From positions 5,084,001 through 5,148,000 of the forward strand of contig OZ241871.1 in NCBI GenBank assembly GCA_965202955.1: a stretch of DNA of 64,000 nt, read 5' to 3'. Below are positions 26,266 to 35,172 of the stretch, piece by piece. The DNA is from Bin5 sp034422415. GTDB taxonomy: Bacteria > Chloroflexota > Anaerolineae > Caldilineales > Caldilineaceae. The notes under the pieces are model-generated. The model had not been told where the DNA came from and did not search any database. It saw only the letters and a list, made by a program, of their open reading frames with translations. The translations under genes and the position numbers were made by a program. Within the stretch, counting starts at the first letter, position 1, and every line of letters begins with the position of its first letter.

Positions 26266-27177
26266 TCACCCCAGCGCGTTTAACCTGTCGCGCAGCTCGG
26301 CCGACAGACCCATCTCCTCGGCCTCGAAAGCCTGGTCGACATGGGATAGTTTGCGGCAGCCGATCAGCACCGTCGTGATGCCGGGCTGCCCGATCGCCCA
26401 CGCCAGCGCCAGCTGCACCATCGAGATGCCGGTCTCCGCCGATACCGTACGCAAGCCCTCCATGCGCCGCATCGACAGGTCGTTTTCGTAGATGTCCCAG
26501 TGGTCGGGCATGACGTCGAAACGCGTGCCCTCGGGAGCCGTCCACGTCTTATGGTATTTGCCGGTCAGGAAACCTGCGCCCAGCGGGCTGTAGGAAATGA
26601 CGCCGATATTCTGGTCGGCGCAGAAGGGCAGCAGCTCGGCCTCGATATCCCGAATCGCCAGGTTGTAGTTGGGCTGCACCGATACCATCGGCGCCCGGCC
26701 GTTCACCTCCGCCTTCCACAGCGCTTTGCACAGGTGCCACGCGTCAAAGTTGCTGCAGCCGATGTAGCGCACCTTGCCCTGCTGCACCAATCTGTCGAGT
26801 GCTTCCAGCGTCTCCTCTACCGGGGTGCCCGCATCGAAGGCATGGAGCTGGTAGAGATCGATGACGTCGGTCTGCAGCCGGCGCAAACTGTCCTCCGCAA
26901 CCTGTTGAATCCGTTCCCCGCCTAGGGGCGGCGCGATCTTTGTCGCCAGGGTAACCTTCTGCCGGTTGCTGCCGCGCGACAGCCACTCGCCCAGCACCGT
27001 CTCGGAGCCGCCCGCAGAGTAGACTTCGGCCGTATCGATCAAATTGATCTCCCGCTCGAGCGCATAGTCGATAATCGAGTAGGCTGTCTGCGCGTCTATC
27101 TCGCGGCCAAAAGTAACGCTGCCCAGACCAATAGAGCTGACCTGTAGCTCCGAATTCCCCAGTTGGCGGACTTCCAT
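26266..27177 (-). CDS. Aldo/keto reductase
   Basis: Aldo/keto reductase of about 303 residues. It begins R-Q-L-G-N-S-E-L-Q-V-S. The catalytic Asp/Tyr are in N-L-I-D-T-A-E-V-Y, the histidine region is L-Y-Q-L-H-A-F-D, and G-C-S-N-F-D follows. The C-terminal nucleotide site shows V-L-I-G-C-R-K. ATG 27177 is 8 bases from AGGAGG; TTG 27183 is too close. It belongs to the leftward catabolic run and precedes the Gfo/Idh/MocA gene. Two neighbouring aldo/keto reductases of different subtype suggest successive redox steps. Confidence 0.92.
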   Translation of the reverse strand: MEVRQLGNSELQVSSIGLGSVTFGREIDAQTAYSIIDYALEREINLIDTAEVYSAGGSETVLGEWLSRGSNRQKVTLATKIAPPLGGERIQQVAEDSLRRLQTDVIDLYQLHAFDAGTPVEETLEALDRLVQQGKVRYIGCSNFDAWHLCKALWKAEVNGRAPMVSVQPNYNLAIRDIEAELLPFCADQNIGVISYSPLGAGFLTGKYHKTWTAPEGTRFDVMPDHWDIYENDLSMRRMEGLRTVSAETGISMVQLALAWAIGQPGITTVLIGCRKLSHVDQAFEAEEMGLSAELRDRLNALG

Positions 27178-27240
27178 GTTCAATTCCTCCTAGAATATCA
27201 AAAGGCGGACATTCGTTCACTGCACTGGAAACGCAGCCTG

Positions 27241-28230
27241 TCAGGTGCTGCCCATCCTCCGGGCCGCGGTCGCGAGATCCGTCTGCCACGTGCTCGGGTT
27301 GACGAATTCCGGATTGTCTATGCGAAGCTGGCGCAGCTCGAACATCAGGTCAGGGGAGAGCGTCGCCGCCGCCGCGGCCAGATTCTCCGCCAGTTCCATT
27401 TCCGTCCGCACACCGATAAGCACGGAAGCAATGCGCGGCTCAGCCAGTCCAAAGGCGATCGCGGCCTGCGCCGGTGAAAGGCCCCCGCCCAGCGCTGCGA
27501 CCAGCTCGCGGAACTGCCGCGAACGGGCCTTCAACGGCTCCAGCCTGTCGGGCAGATGATCGGCGCGCCCGGTCAGCACGCCCTGCAACAGGATGGAGCG
27601 CGCCACAACGCCGACACTCTGCTTCTGCGCGGCCAGAAATAGTCTGTCCGCCAGGCGCTGGTCAAAGACAGAATAGGTGACCTGCAGGACATCGAACAGA
27701 TCGTGCTTCAGCGCGGCCAGCGGAAGGTCCGGGCCGTAAAATGAGCCGCCGCGCCATAACGCCATACCCTTGGCACGCGCTTCGGCAAAGACCTCCGCCA
27801 CGATCTCGGCCTGGTCCAGCAGGTCTTCGTCGACATTGTGGATCTGCCAGATGTCCACGTAACCGGTCTGGAGCAGGTGCAGGCTGTTCTCCAGCCCCGC
27901 CCACAAGGCCCGGCGCAAGGCATCGCCGCGCAACGTCTTCCTATCCGCCTGCACCGTCGCCTTGGTCGCCAGCACCACGCGCGTACGGTAGCCCCGCAGC
28001 GCCCGGCCCAGGATCGACTCGCTGCTGCCGTAGGCCTGGGCCGTGTCGATCAGATTGATGCCACCGTCCAGCGCCGCATGCACAAGCCGCTCCGCCTCAG
28101 CACTGGTGGGCCGTCCATATTCTCCGGGCACAGGGATCCCGTAGTCCAGCCCCAGCTCCACTGTGCCCAAGGCAAGCGGCGAGACGGACAGTCCCGTTCG
28201 ACCTAGTTCTCGATAGTGGCTGGAATCCAT
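27241..28230 (-). CDS. Aldo/keto reductase (galactose-dehydrogenase-like subgroup)
   Basis: Aldo/keto reductase of 329 residues. Signs are R-E-L-G-R-T-G-L-S-V-S, the catalytic N-L-I-D-T-A-Q-A-Y-G-S-S-E, and I-W-Q-I-H-N-V-D. Nucleotide contacts near the end read V-L-I-G-V-R-T. The start is ATG 28230; an upstream frame extending to 28377 overlaps the ferritin-like gene and is Pro/Arg-rich noise. The E-Y-G-R-P-T-S insertion resembles sugar-oxidising members, but the assignment of substrate is inference. It sits 40 bp after the ferritin-like gene in the same run. Confidence 0.9.
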   Translation of the reverse strand: MDSSHYRELGRTGLSVSPLALGTVELGLDYGIPVPGEYGRPTSAEAERLVHAALDGGINLIDTAQAYGSSESILGRALRGYRTRVVLATKATVQADRKTLRGDALRRALWAGLENSLHLLQTGYVDIWQIHNVDEDLLDQAEIVAEVFAEARAKGMALWRGGSFYGPDLPLAALKHDLFDVLQVTYSVFDQRLADRLFLAAQKQSVGVVARSILLQGVLTGRADHLPDRLEPLKARSRQFRELVAALGGGLSPAQAAIAFGLAEPRIASVLIGVRTEMELAENLAAAAATLSPDLMFELRQLRIDNPEFVNPSTWQTDLATAARRMGST

Positions 28231-28270
28231 GGGAATCAGCGGCGGTGGCCTGGTAGCCGGCGTTCTGCAG

Positions 28271-29488
28271 TTAGTGGGCGCCGATGGCGGAAGCTTCCCG
28301 CTCCCCCGGTAGCGGCAGCGTCCCGGAGGAGTACTCCCGATTCCACAGCTCGACAGTCTCCTCGACAAACACGTCAACCGGCCTGTCGATGCCGTGCTCC
28401 TCCATCAGCCGCGGCAGCCACTTATGGCCGAACGCGACGTGCTGCCGCTCATCGGCCATATCATAGCTGACATATTGGGCGGAGAGCCGGTCACCGGTCT
28501 CGGCGTAGTCCGCCATCTGCTCGTGGCGGCGCGGAAAAGCGTGCGTCTCGTTGCCCATCGTCAGCAGACAGTACTGCGTGGCCGCATCGTACTGGGTGCG
28601 CCACATGTAAATGCGCGTGTTCTGGGGCACGTCTTTGTAGTCGTGCCCGTGATGGGCCAGCCATTCGATGCCCAGCTTGCAGTGACGGGTCTCGTCGTAG
28701 CAGTGCCGCGCGCTGTCGTAAGTGAATGCCCATGGCATGCCCGGAGACAGGTAGATGATCGCCGCCACCGTCTCCGCCGCCAGCATCTCCTGGCTGTAGC
28801 TCTCGAAATCGAGTAGTCGCTGGGTCTCCCTGTCGGGGTCCACGACGCGTTGGCCGGCGTTGCGGTTCACGAGTTGGAAGCGGTCGTCGCGCGCGGCTTC
28901 GTCGGCCAGTTCGAACTGCGTCCTTACCGCGGGTCGCGGCGGCGGCGGCCGCTCTTCACGGCCGGAAACGCCCCCGGCCGCGGCCAGCATGCCGGCGATG
29001 TAGGCCTCCCACTCGCCCGCCGGGTGCTCCGCCAGCGCCTCCTCCGCCCACGCCAGCTGCGCCTCCTCGTCGATAAGGATATGTTTGAACGCGTACAGTG
29101 TCGGCGCGTCGGGGTTGGCGAAAGTCTGCTCGCAGTGCCAGCGATAGGTGGCCGCCAGCGCCGGTTTGATCACGCGAAAGAGACCGCCCAGCAGATCCGC
29201 TTCCGTCGGCGCGTGGATCGCCTCCGCCATGAGCTCTTCGAGCGCATCGTCGCCCGGCGGCCGAAACGCCGGCGTCTGGATCTCTCGCAGCCTCTGGTAG
29301 AGTTGCTGTACGTGCTGCGCGTCCTCCCACAGCAGCCGGCCCATCGCCAGTTTCCACTCCATCCGGGCCGTCCCGGGCAGCCACGCGGCCAGGATGCGCA
29401 GCGTCTCGTACTCGATGAAGCGGTAGCGGTTCAGCAGCTGCTTGTTGTGGGCAAAGTCGATCTGCTCCGGCGGCGACAGGACCTGCAT
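28271..29488 (-). CDS. Two-domain ferritin-like (diiron) protein of unknown function
   Basis: A 405-residue protein with two ferritin-like helical halves. The second half has a complete diiron ligand set: Glu in L-A-A-E-T-V-A, E-T-R-H in Y-D-E-T-R-H-C, Glu in G-N-E-T-H, and E-R-Q-H in A-D-E-R-Q-H-V-A-F-G. The first half has E-Y-E and E-D-A-Q-H but only E-E-A-Q at the second site, so its metal site looks incomplete. A Pro/Arg-rich linker lies near residues 180-195. ATG 29488 has GAGGAGG upstream. Such proteins can be oxygenases, desaturases or iron stores. Location in a catabolic run suggests an oxidative step, which is inference. Confidence 0.75.
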   Translation of the reverse strand: MQVLSPPEQIDFAHNKQLLNRYRFIEYETLRILAAWLPGTARMEWKLAMGRLLWEDAQHVQQLYQRLREIQTPAFRPPGDDALEELMAEAIHAPTEADLLGGLFRVIKPALAATYRWHCEQTFANPDAPTLYAFKHILIDEEAQLAWAEEALAEHPAGEWEAYIAGMLAAAGGVSGREERPPPPRPAVRTQFELADEAARDDRFQLVNRNAGQRVVDPDRETQRLLDFESYSQEMLAAETVAAIIYLSPGMPWAFTYDSARHCYDETRHCKLGIEWLAHHGHDYKDVPQNTRIYMWRTQYDAATQYCLLTMGNETHAFPRRHEQMADYAETGDRLSAQYVSYDMADERQHVAFGHKWLPRLMEEHGIDRPVDVFVEETVELWNREYSSGTLPLPGEREASAIGAH

Positions 29489-29499
29489 CTCTCCCCTCC

Positions 29500-30552
29500 T
29501 CACTCGATTCCAAGAAGCGCAGCCGCGTTCCCGTAGTAGATGTCCTCGACCTGGCGCTCACTCAGCTTCAGCCGCCGGCAGGCAAGCACGAGGCTGCGCA
29601 GCGACTCAAGGCCGATCAGGACTGGCTGCAGCGAGATGTGCTTCTCGTCCAACTCCATCTCGTCGGCGTAGAGCCAGTGAAACGAGTCGCCGATCGCAAC
29701 GCAGCGCCCGCGAATCTGGCTGACGTGGAAATCGGTCCCGTACATCAGCTTCTCGTGGCCCATCGTCTCGACGATCGCCTCGAACGCGCCCGCCTCGGTC
29801 ACCGCCGAGGTGTCGAACCAGACGTTGTCCAGGCCGCGCAGGCTCTCGATTCCTTCGATCGTGTGCCACGGATTGAAGCCGCGCGCCGCGTGCGCCAGGA
29901 TAAGCCGCATGTTGGGATAGCTGCGGCAATATCGGCGGATCGTCGCCTGGTTCACCGGGTCGGCCAGCGCCCGGTCGCGCACCATGTGCAGCGTGATCGT
30001 CAGACCGAGCGTATCGGCCGCGGCAACGTGGGCCTCCGGCAGATAGGCCTCGATCGGCGCCTCCCAGGTCGGCCTGTCTGCGGTATAGGTACCGGCGCCC
30101 GACGCATCCGTCCCCAGCAGGGGATTCAGCGGCGCCATCGTGTGGTAGCACTTGAGGCCGGTCATATCCAGGCGCCGCACCTCGTCCAGCACCGCCTCCG
30201 CGTCCATATCCGGCGAGATGATCAGCTGCGCGCGCGAGTTCTGCGCCAGCGGCCCCTCGCCGTTGACCTCGGCTGCGACGAACTCGTTGTTGGCCTGCCG
30301 GTCGCCCAGAAAGGCCAGCCCGAAGAACAGCCCGCCCACCACGCGCCCGCCCGGGTGCAGCCAGCCGTTGTACTCGGCGTATTCGGCCAGCCCTATGCGC
30401 GGCGGCGTATTCGCCAGTCCGGGCGGAAGCGAGTCCGCCGGGTAGTGGTCGTGGCAAAAGAGATGCGCATGCGCGTCGTAGATGCGGTCAGGCAGATGCG
30501 GCAGGACCTCCCGTTCGAGAAAAGTCCGGTCAGCCTCTTCAAACGTGAACAT
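29500..30552 (-). CDS. Amidohydrolase family protein
   Basis: Amidohydrolase-2 type TIM-barrel hydrolase or decarboxylase, 350 residues. Metal motifs are Y-D-A-H-A-H-L-F near residue 26, H in I-T-L-H-M-V, H in L-I-L-A-H-A-A-R-G and D in L-M-Y-G-T-D-F-H. It starts at ATG 30552. Its stop lies 11 bp before the start of the ferritin-like gene, indicating cotranscription. It is not closely similar to the amidohydrolase at 19154. The family is usually involved in ring opening, lactone hydrolysis or decarboxylation. Confidence 0.9.
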   Translation of the reverse strand: MFTFEEADRTFLEREVLPHLPDRIYDAHAHLFCHDHYPADSLPPGLANTPPRIGLAEYAEYNGWLHPGGRVVGGLFFGLAFLGDRQANNEFVAAEVNGEGPLAQNSRAQLIISPDMDAEAVLDEVRRLDMTGLKCYHTMAPLNPLLGTDASGAGTYTADRPTWEAPIEAYLPEAHVAAADTLGLTITLHMVRDRALADPVNQATIRRYCRSYPNMRLILAHAARGFNPWHTIEGIESLRGLDNVWFDTSAVTEAGAFEAIVETMGHEKLMYGTDFHVSQIRGRCVAIGDSFHWLYADEMELDEKHISLQPVLIGLESLRSLVLACRRLKLSERQVEDIYYGNAAALLGIE

Positions 30553-30596
30553 GGCGGCGTACCTCGTACCCTTTGCGCTCAGGGGCGCTCTGCGGC

Positions 30597-31949
30597 CTAC
30601 CGCACCAGGCGGCGGAAAGGTTCCTTCTTCAGATCGGCCTGAAGCAGCTCGTCCAGGTTGCCCTGCTCCAGACCCGTGCGCACGACCCGCAACGACTCGG
30701 CGGCCGCCTCCCCGGTCAGACGGATGTCCTCATCGGTGTGGGAGAGTGTCGCCTTGAAGCTCATGTAGGTATGAATGCCGCGCCGCGCCATCTCCTGGAT
30801 GAAAAGCGTCGAAACCTTGCGCGGATCGACTCCCTCTGGCGTCTTGAGTGTGACGGCTGGATTTGAATGCAGGCCTGTGCACGCGCCCTCAAGACCGGCA
30901 TCGGCGATCGCCTGGTTCAGGGCGCTGCGCAGCTTCTCGCCGATCTCCTTGAACTGCTGCGGCGAGTTGCGGCGCTTCAGCTCCCGAATCGTCGCCAGCG
31001 ACGCGGCCAGGCCGACATTGTCGCTCCAATAGGAGCTGGAGATGAACATGCGCTTGGCCGGGTCCATCACCTCGCGCGACCCGACGACCGCGCCCATCGG
31101 ATAGCCGTTCGACATCGCCTTGGCCACGACCGTCATGTCCGGGGTGACGCCGACCGCCTCCTGCACGCCGCCGATCTCCAGCCGCCAGCCGCACGAGACC
31201 TCGTCGAAGATCAGAACGGCGGCGTGCTTGGCGGCAAGCTGCTGTACCGCTTCCAGGTAACCGGTCGCCGGCAGCTCCGAGCGCGCCGGCTCCATCATGA
31301 TCGCGGCCACCTCACCGGCGTGCTCGTCGAGCAGCGCGGCCAGCATCTCCAGGTCGCCGTAGATGAACGGGATGACCGTCCCCGCCAGCGCCTTGGGCAC
31401 GCCGATCGGCTCGATGCCGGCGAAGGGAAACTCGCCGCTCTCCGGGTCAACGCCGTAGTTGGCGGCCTGGTACCAGTCATGCCAGCCGTGGTAGCCGCAG
31501 AAGAGGATCTTGTCGCGTCCGGTAACCCCGCGCGCGATCCGCACCGCCACCGCGCACGCGTCGCCGCCGCCCTTGGCGTAGCGCACCATCTGCGAGCTGG
31601 GAATCGTATCGTTCAGCTCCTCGGCCAGCTCCAGCTCGAGCGGGTTGTTGGCCGAAAAGAGGCTGCCGCGGTCGATCTGCTCCTTGACGGCGCCGTCGAC
31701 GACCTCGTCGGCGTGTCCCAGAATGATCGCCCCGACCGCGCTCATCCAGTCGATGTACTCGTTCTCGTCGACGTCGACGAAGCGCGAGCCCTTGGCCCGC
31801 TGCGCGTAAATCGGACTGACGCCGTGCGCGAACTGGTCGGCACGGCGGCTGATCAGCTGCGTCCAGCCCGGTATCAGCTCGCCTGCCTGCTCGTAGAGCT
31901 CCAGCGAGCGGGTAACCTCATGATTCACTGCCTTCGGGAACGCGGTCAT
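30597..31949 (-). CDS. Class III aminotransferase (GSA-aminomutase-like)
   Basis: PLP-dependent aminotransferase, 450 residues. It shows C-G-Y-H-G-W-H-D-W, the PLP aspartate in I-F-D-E-V-S-C-G-W-R, and the probable lysine in V-A-K-A-M-S-N-G-Y-P near residue 275. Related to the enzyme at 21477 but longer, with an insertion around residues 165-190. It lies between the amidohydrolase and the MDR dehydrogenase. It probably moves an amino group to or from the intermediate of this run rather than making tetrapyrrole precursors, since no other heme-pathway genes are near. Confidence 0.9.
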   Translation of the reverse strand: MTAFPKAVNHEVTRSLELYEQAGELIPGWTQLISRRADQFAHGVSPIYAQRAKGSRFVDVDENEYIDWMSAVGAIILGHADEVVDGAVKEQIDRGSLFSANNPLELELAEELNDTIPSSQMVRYAKGGGDACAVAVRIARGVTGRDKILFCGYHGWHDWYQAANYGVDPESGEFPFAGIEPIGVPKALAGTVIPFIYGDLEMLAALLDEHAGEVAAIMMEPARSELPATGYLEAVQQLAAKHAAVLIFDEVSCGWRLEIGGVQEAVGVTPDMTVVAKAMSNGYPMGAVVGSREVMDPAKRMFISSSYWSDNVGLAASLATIRELKRRNSPQQFKEIGEKLRSALNQAIADAGLEGACTGLHSNPAVTLKTPEGVDPRKVSTLFIQEMARRGIHTYMSFKATLSHTDEDIRLTGEAAAESLRVVRTGLEQGNLDELLQADLKKEPFRRLVR

Positions 31950-32013
31950 GGCCGCCTCCTCTTTGCATTGGCGCGCCGCGGCGACAGGAAGTCCTGCGCT
32001 GCCGCAGAGCCCG

Positions 32014-33045
32014 CTACTCCTGCCAGTTGAAGATCACGCCCAGCATCTGCTTCTCGCGATGATAGGCCATCTCGTAGGCTTCGACCATCTCGCTGTAGTG
32101 GAAACGGTGCGTGATCAGGCGGCTCGGCTCAAGCAGCCCGTCCGCCATCAGCGAGACGACATGGTCCGCAATGTTGTCCCACGCGTAGCGGTCCGCCGTT
32201 TGGAACGCATTCGGGCTGGCATCGGGATAGAGGTATCCCGCCCGCCCTGAGACCGCGACCAGCGTCGTGCCCTTGTTGTAGAACAGCTCCATCGCCAGCG
32301 GATTGAAGTCGAGCGGCGGCTCGCCGCGCCCCAGCAGACTCACCACCGAGACCCGTCCGTTATCGCGCACAATCTCCATCGCCGTGCGGAAGGCGGGCCA
32401 CGGATTCGCAGTCAGAATGACCAGGTCGATGCCGTTGCCGCCGCTGAATTCGTCGAGTTTTGTCTCCAGATCAGGGTCATCGTAGAGGAAGTTGGCGTGC
32501 GCGCCCATGCGCGCCGACATCTCCATGCGCACCGGGCTGTTGGCGATGCCGACGACGCGGCCGCCGAACAGCGGCCCCAGCGCGATCGCGCCCAGTCCCA
32601 GCACGCCCACCCCGACCACCGCCACCGTCTCGCCGGGCCGGAAATGGGCCTTGTGGTAGCAGTGCGCGCTCAGCGCGTAGAGATGGGCGTAGACCGCATC
32701 CTCGTCCGCCACGCCGTCCGGGATGACGACCACGCTGTCCGACTGGGACATGATGTACTCGGACTGGTGCGGCGCACGCGTGACGACCCTGTCGCCCACC
32801 TTGAGCCGTGTGACGCCGCTGCCCACCGCCTGCACGATGCCCAGGTTGCTGTCGCCCACCCAGCGCGGGTACCCGGGGGCGCCCGGCACCTGGTCGGCGC
32901 CCTCGTAGTTGCCGCGGTCGGTGCCGATCTTGAGCGCGGAAATGCGCGTCTTCACGTGGATCTCGTCAGCGGCGAGGCGGCTGGCGTCTAGCGCCTGCTC
33001 CTCAATGCGCAGGTCACGCGGGCCGTGCAGAATCGCTATTCTCAT
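32014..33045 (-). CDS. Medium-chain dehydrogenase/reductase lacking zinc ligands
   Basis: MDR-family oxidoreductase, 343 residues. The nucleotide motif is V-G-V-G-V-L-G-L-G-A. The catalytic zinc site of alcohol dehydrogenases is missing: the usual C-G-x-D reads K-I-G-T-D-R-G and the usual G-H-E reads V-G-D-S-N-L-G. It therefore belongs with non-zinc members such as quinone or BchC-type reductases. ATG 33045 follows GGAGGAAG; an extension to 33105 would overlap the next gene. It probably performs an NAD(P)-linked redox step in the leftward run. Confidence 0.88.
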   Translation of the reverse strand: MRIAILHGPRDLRIEEQALDASRLAADEIHVKTRISALKIGTDRGNYEGADQVPGAPGYPRWVGDSNLGIVQAVGSGVTRLKVGDRVVTRAPHQSEYIMSQSDSVVVIPDGVADEDAVYAHLYALSAHCYHKAHFRPGETVAVVGVGVLGLGAIALGPLFGGRVVGIANSPVRMEMSARMGAHANFLYDDPDLETKLDEFSGGNGIDLVILTANPWPAFRTAMEIVRDNGRVSVVSLLGRGEPPLDFNPLAMELFYNKGTTLVAVSGRAGYLYPDASPNAFQTADRYAWDNIADHVVSLMADGLLEPSRLITHRFHYSEMVEAYEMAYHREKQMLGVIFNWQE

Positions 33046-33082
33046 CTTCCTCCGCCTTTCGAAAGAATTCGTCCTGCTGGAA

Positions 33083-33862
33083 CTACGCGCCGGGGATTCC
33101 GTCAAGGTCCGCGCTGCACTGCTTGAGCACGTTCATCAGGCTGAAATCTCCGCCCCAGGGGACCATCTGGGCGCCCATCCCGCGAAAGCGCTGGATGTCG
33201 TCCACCGACGCGGCCGTGATGCCCCACAGCTTGCCGTGCCTCTCGACCGCGGCCGCGACAGTCTCGATCGCCTTATCCATCGTCAGGCTGCCGTCACCCT
33301 CGGTCTCGATGCGCAGCGACAGGTCCGCCGGCCCGACGAAGAGCCCGTCAACCCCGTCGATCGAGGCGATCTCCTCCGCATTGGCCACCGCCTGCAGCGT
33401 CTCAATCTGGCAGATCAAGAAAGTTTCCCGGTTGGCGGCGGCGTTGTAGTCCATCTGCGGGTCCCACGCCCCGATGCCGAAGTCCCCGTCCAGCCCGGCG
33501 CCGTCCATGCCCCGGTTGCCCAGCGGCGGGTAGTTCACCGCACGCACGAGGTCACTCGCCATCTCCGGCTCCGAGACCAGCGGCACGAGGAAACCGCTCG
33601 CCCCGTCCTCGAGGTAGCGGTAGAGCTTGGTCCGCTCCAGCGTCGGCGGGCGCACCATGCAATCGATGTCGTTATGATAGCACATCATAATGATCGCCTG
33701 GACCTCGCGTGCGTCCATCGCCCGGTGTTCGAGGTCCAGCCAGATGCCGTCGTAGCGGCAGTTGGCCGCGTAGCGGATGTAAAAGGGCAGATAGTGGCCC
33801 AGGCCGCAGACGCGGGCAAAACCGCCGCTGCGAAACTTCTGTAGCATCTTGCTTTTGCGCAT
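33083..33862 (-). CDS. HpcH/HpaI-type aldolase
   Basis: Class II pyruvate-type aldolase of the HpcH/HpaI/citrate-lyase-beta fold, 259 residues. Landmarks are W-L-D-L-E-H-R-A, the arginine in C-M-V-R-P-P, the metal glutamate in C-Q-I-E-T-L, and D in G-L-F-V-G-P-A-D-L-S. Such enzymes split 2-keto-3-deoxy acids into pyruvate and an aldehyde. ATG 33862 is chosen; an in-frame extension to 34000 overlaps the next gene and lacks family similarity. It follows the sialidase-fold gene by 23 bp and is 37 bp before the MDR gene. Confidence 0.92.
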   Translation of the reverse strand: MRKSKMLQKFRSGGFARVCGLGHYLPFYIRYAANCRYDGIWLDLEHRAMDAREVQAIIMMCYHNDIDCMVRPPTLERTKLYRYLEDGASGFLVPLVSEPEMASDLVRAVNYPPLGNRGMDGAGLDGDFGIGAWDPQMDYNAAANRETFLICQIETLQAVANAEEIASIDGVDGLFVGPADLSLRIETEGDGSLTMDKAIETVAAAVERHGKLWGITAASVDDIQRFRGMGAQMVPWGGDFSLMNVLKQCSADLDGIPGA

Positions 33863-33885
33863 GGTAGTTCCTTTGTGTGGAAGGT

Positions 33886-35004
33886 CTAAGGTACAATCCT
33901 GGCCCAGCGAATGTCCATCGCCGCGTCCGTTCCCGCGTAGTAGATCACCATTGCCGCTCCGTCCGGCAGCGCCTCGGCATAGGGCAGTCCAAACGTCCAC
34001 AGACTCATCTCGCTCAACAGCTCCGATGTGCTGTCCGTCTGCCCGTCGGACGCTTCATCCTGCTGGTGAATGACGACCTCACTGGCCGCATCAAATGGCG
34101 CGTCGACAGCCGGCGCCACCCGCGCCCGGATCGAGCGGCTGCCGAACCGGTCAACCCAGACCAGCAGGACGCGCCCGTCCGCCAGCATCGCCGGCCGCGC
34201 GGCCTGGTCGGCAAAGCCCAGGTCCTCAGCTTCGCTCCAGCTCTGTCCGTGGTCGCTGCTGACGCGCCGGTGAATGTTCAGATACCTGCCCGCCGCCGTG
34301 TCGTAGGTCCACGAAAACGTCGCCACCCGCCCGTCGGGCGCGACGCCGCAGCGCAGGTCCCAGTTGAAGATCCGGCCGCTCGGGTCCTCGCCCGCCGTTA
34401 CAGGTGCAGCCCAACTCTGCCCGCCGTCATGCGAGTGAAAGAAGACGACCTTCTGCATCCACGGCGAAGCGTCGTCATACGCCTTGTTCGTCTCGATACT
34501 CAGCGCCAGCGAACCGTCCGCCAACTGGAGGACCGGCGCCGTCAGGCTCGGCGGACCCACCTCCACCGGCATCGGAACGACCCGCCACGGCGACCACGAC
34601 GCGCCGCCGTCGCCCGAATCCGCCAGCAGCACCGTCATCGGCAGGCAACCCTCGGTCTCCTCGTTGAACAGCGGCCCGCCCGGGTAGGTGCCGCGGTCGA
34701 TCCACATCGACGCGGCCAGCAGATGCCCCGCCGCGAGCTCCGTCAGGTAGCAGACCCGCAACGAGCCGGGAATACCGTCCAATTCCGGGTTCTCGAACGG
34801 TCGCCACGGTTCGCTCCACGTGCGCCCGCCGTCCAGCGAGCGCGTGAACTCGACCGTCTCATCCTCCGAGTCCTTGTTCGAGCCCGTGCGGCAGGTCGCC
34901 AGCACCGTGCCGTCGGCCAGCGCCGTCAGTGTGGGAAAAGTCAACGCCGCCCGCGAGGTACCGGCCTGGGCGCGGCTGAGGATGCCGCTCTCTGTGATCT
35001 GCAT
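33886..35004 (-). CDS. Sialidase-fold (BNR/Asp-box) protein
   Basis: Six-bladed-propeller protein of about 372 residues with four Asp-boxes: S-L-D-G-G-R-T-W, S-G-D-G-G-A-S-W, S-H-D-G-G-Q-S-W and S-S-D-H-G-Q-S-W. The true GH33 motif R-I-P is replaced by T-F-P-T-L, so neuraminidase activity is uncertain. No signal peptide is seen. The start is unclear: ATG 35004 or TTG 35016, neither with a strong ribosome site. It is the first gene of the nine-gene leftward run. I found no convincing promoter in the 168 bp upstream, although TTGCCA-16-TAGCTG on this strand is a weak candidate. Confidence 0.82.
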   Translation of the reverse strand: MQITESGILSRAQAGTSRAALTFPTLTALADGTVLATCRTGSNKDSEDETVEFTRSLDGGRTWSEPWRPFENPELDGIPGSLRVCYLTELAAGHLLAASMWIDRGTYPGGPLFNEETEGCLPMTVLLADSGDGGASWSPWRVVPMPVEVGPPSLTAPVLQLADGSLALSIETNKAYDDASPWMQKVVFFHSHDGGQSWAAPVTAGEDPSGRIFNWDLRCGVAPDGRVATFSWTYDTAAGRYLNIHRRVSSDHGQSWSEAEDLGFADQAARPAMLADGRVLLVWVDRFGSRSIRARVAPAVDAPFDAASEVVIHQQDEASDGQTDSTSELLSEMSLWTFGLPYAEALPDGAAMVIYYAGTDAAMDIRWARIVP

Positions 35005-35172
35005 CTCTTCAACCAAAGTCTGTGTTAAGCGGCCGACCCTGTCCGAATTCAGCTATTCTTGGGAAACTGTCTGGCAATAGGTCGGTTCTGTGATTCGATG
35101 TTGGAGCAAACTAACTTGACGAACTCTCGACGCGGCAAGCGCCACACATCAGCCCGCCTGTTCCCAGTCTTC

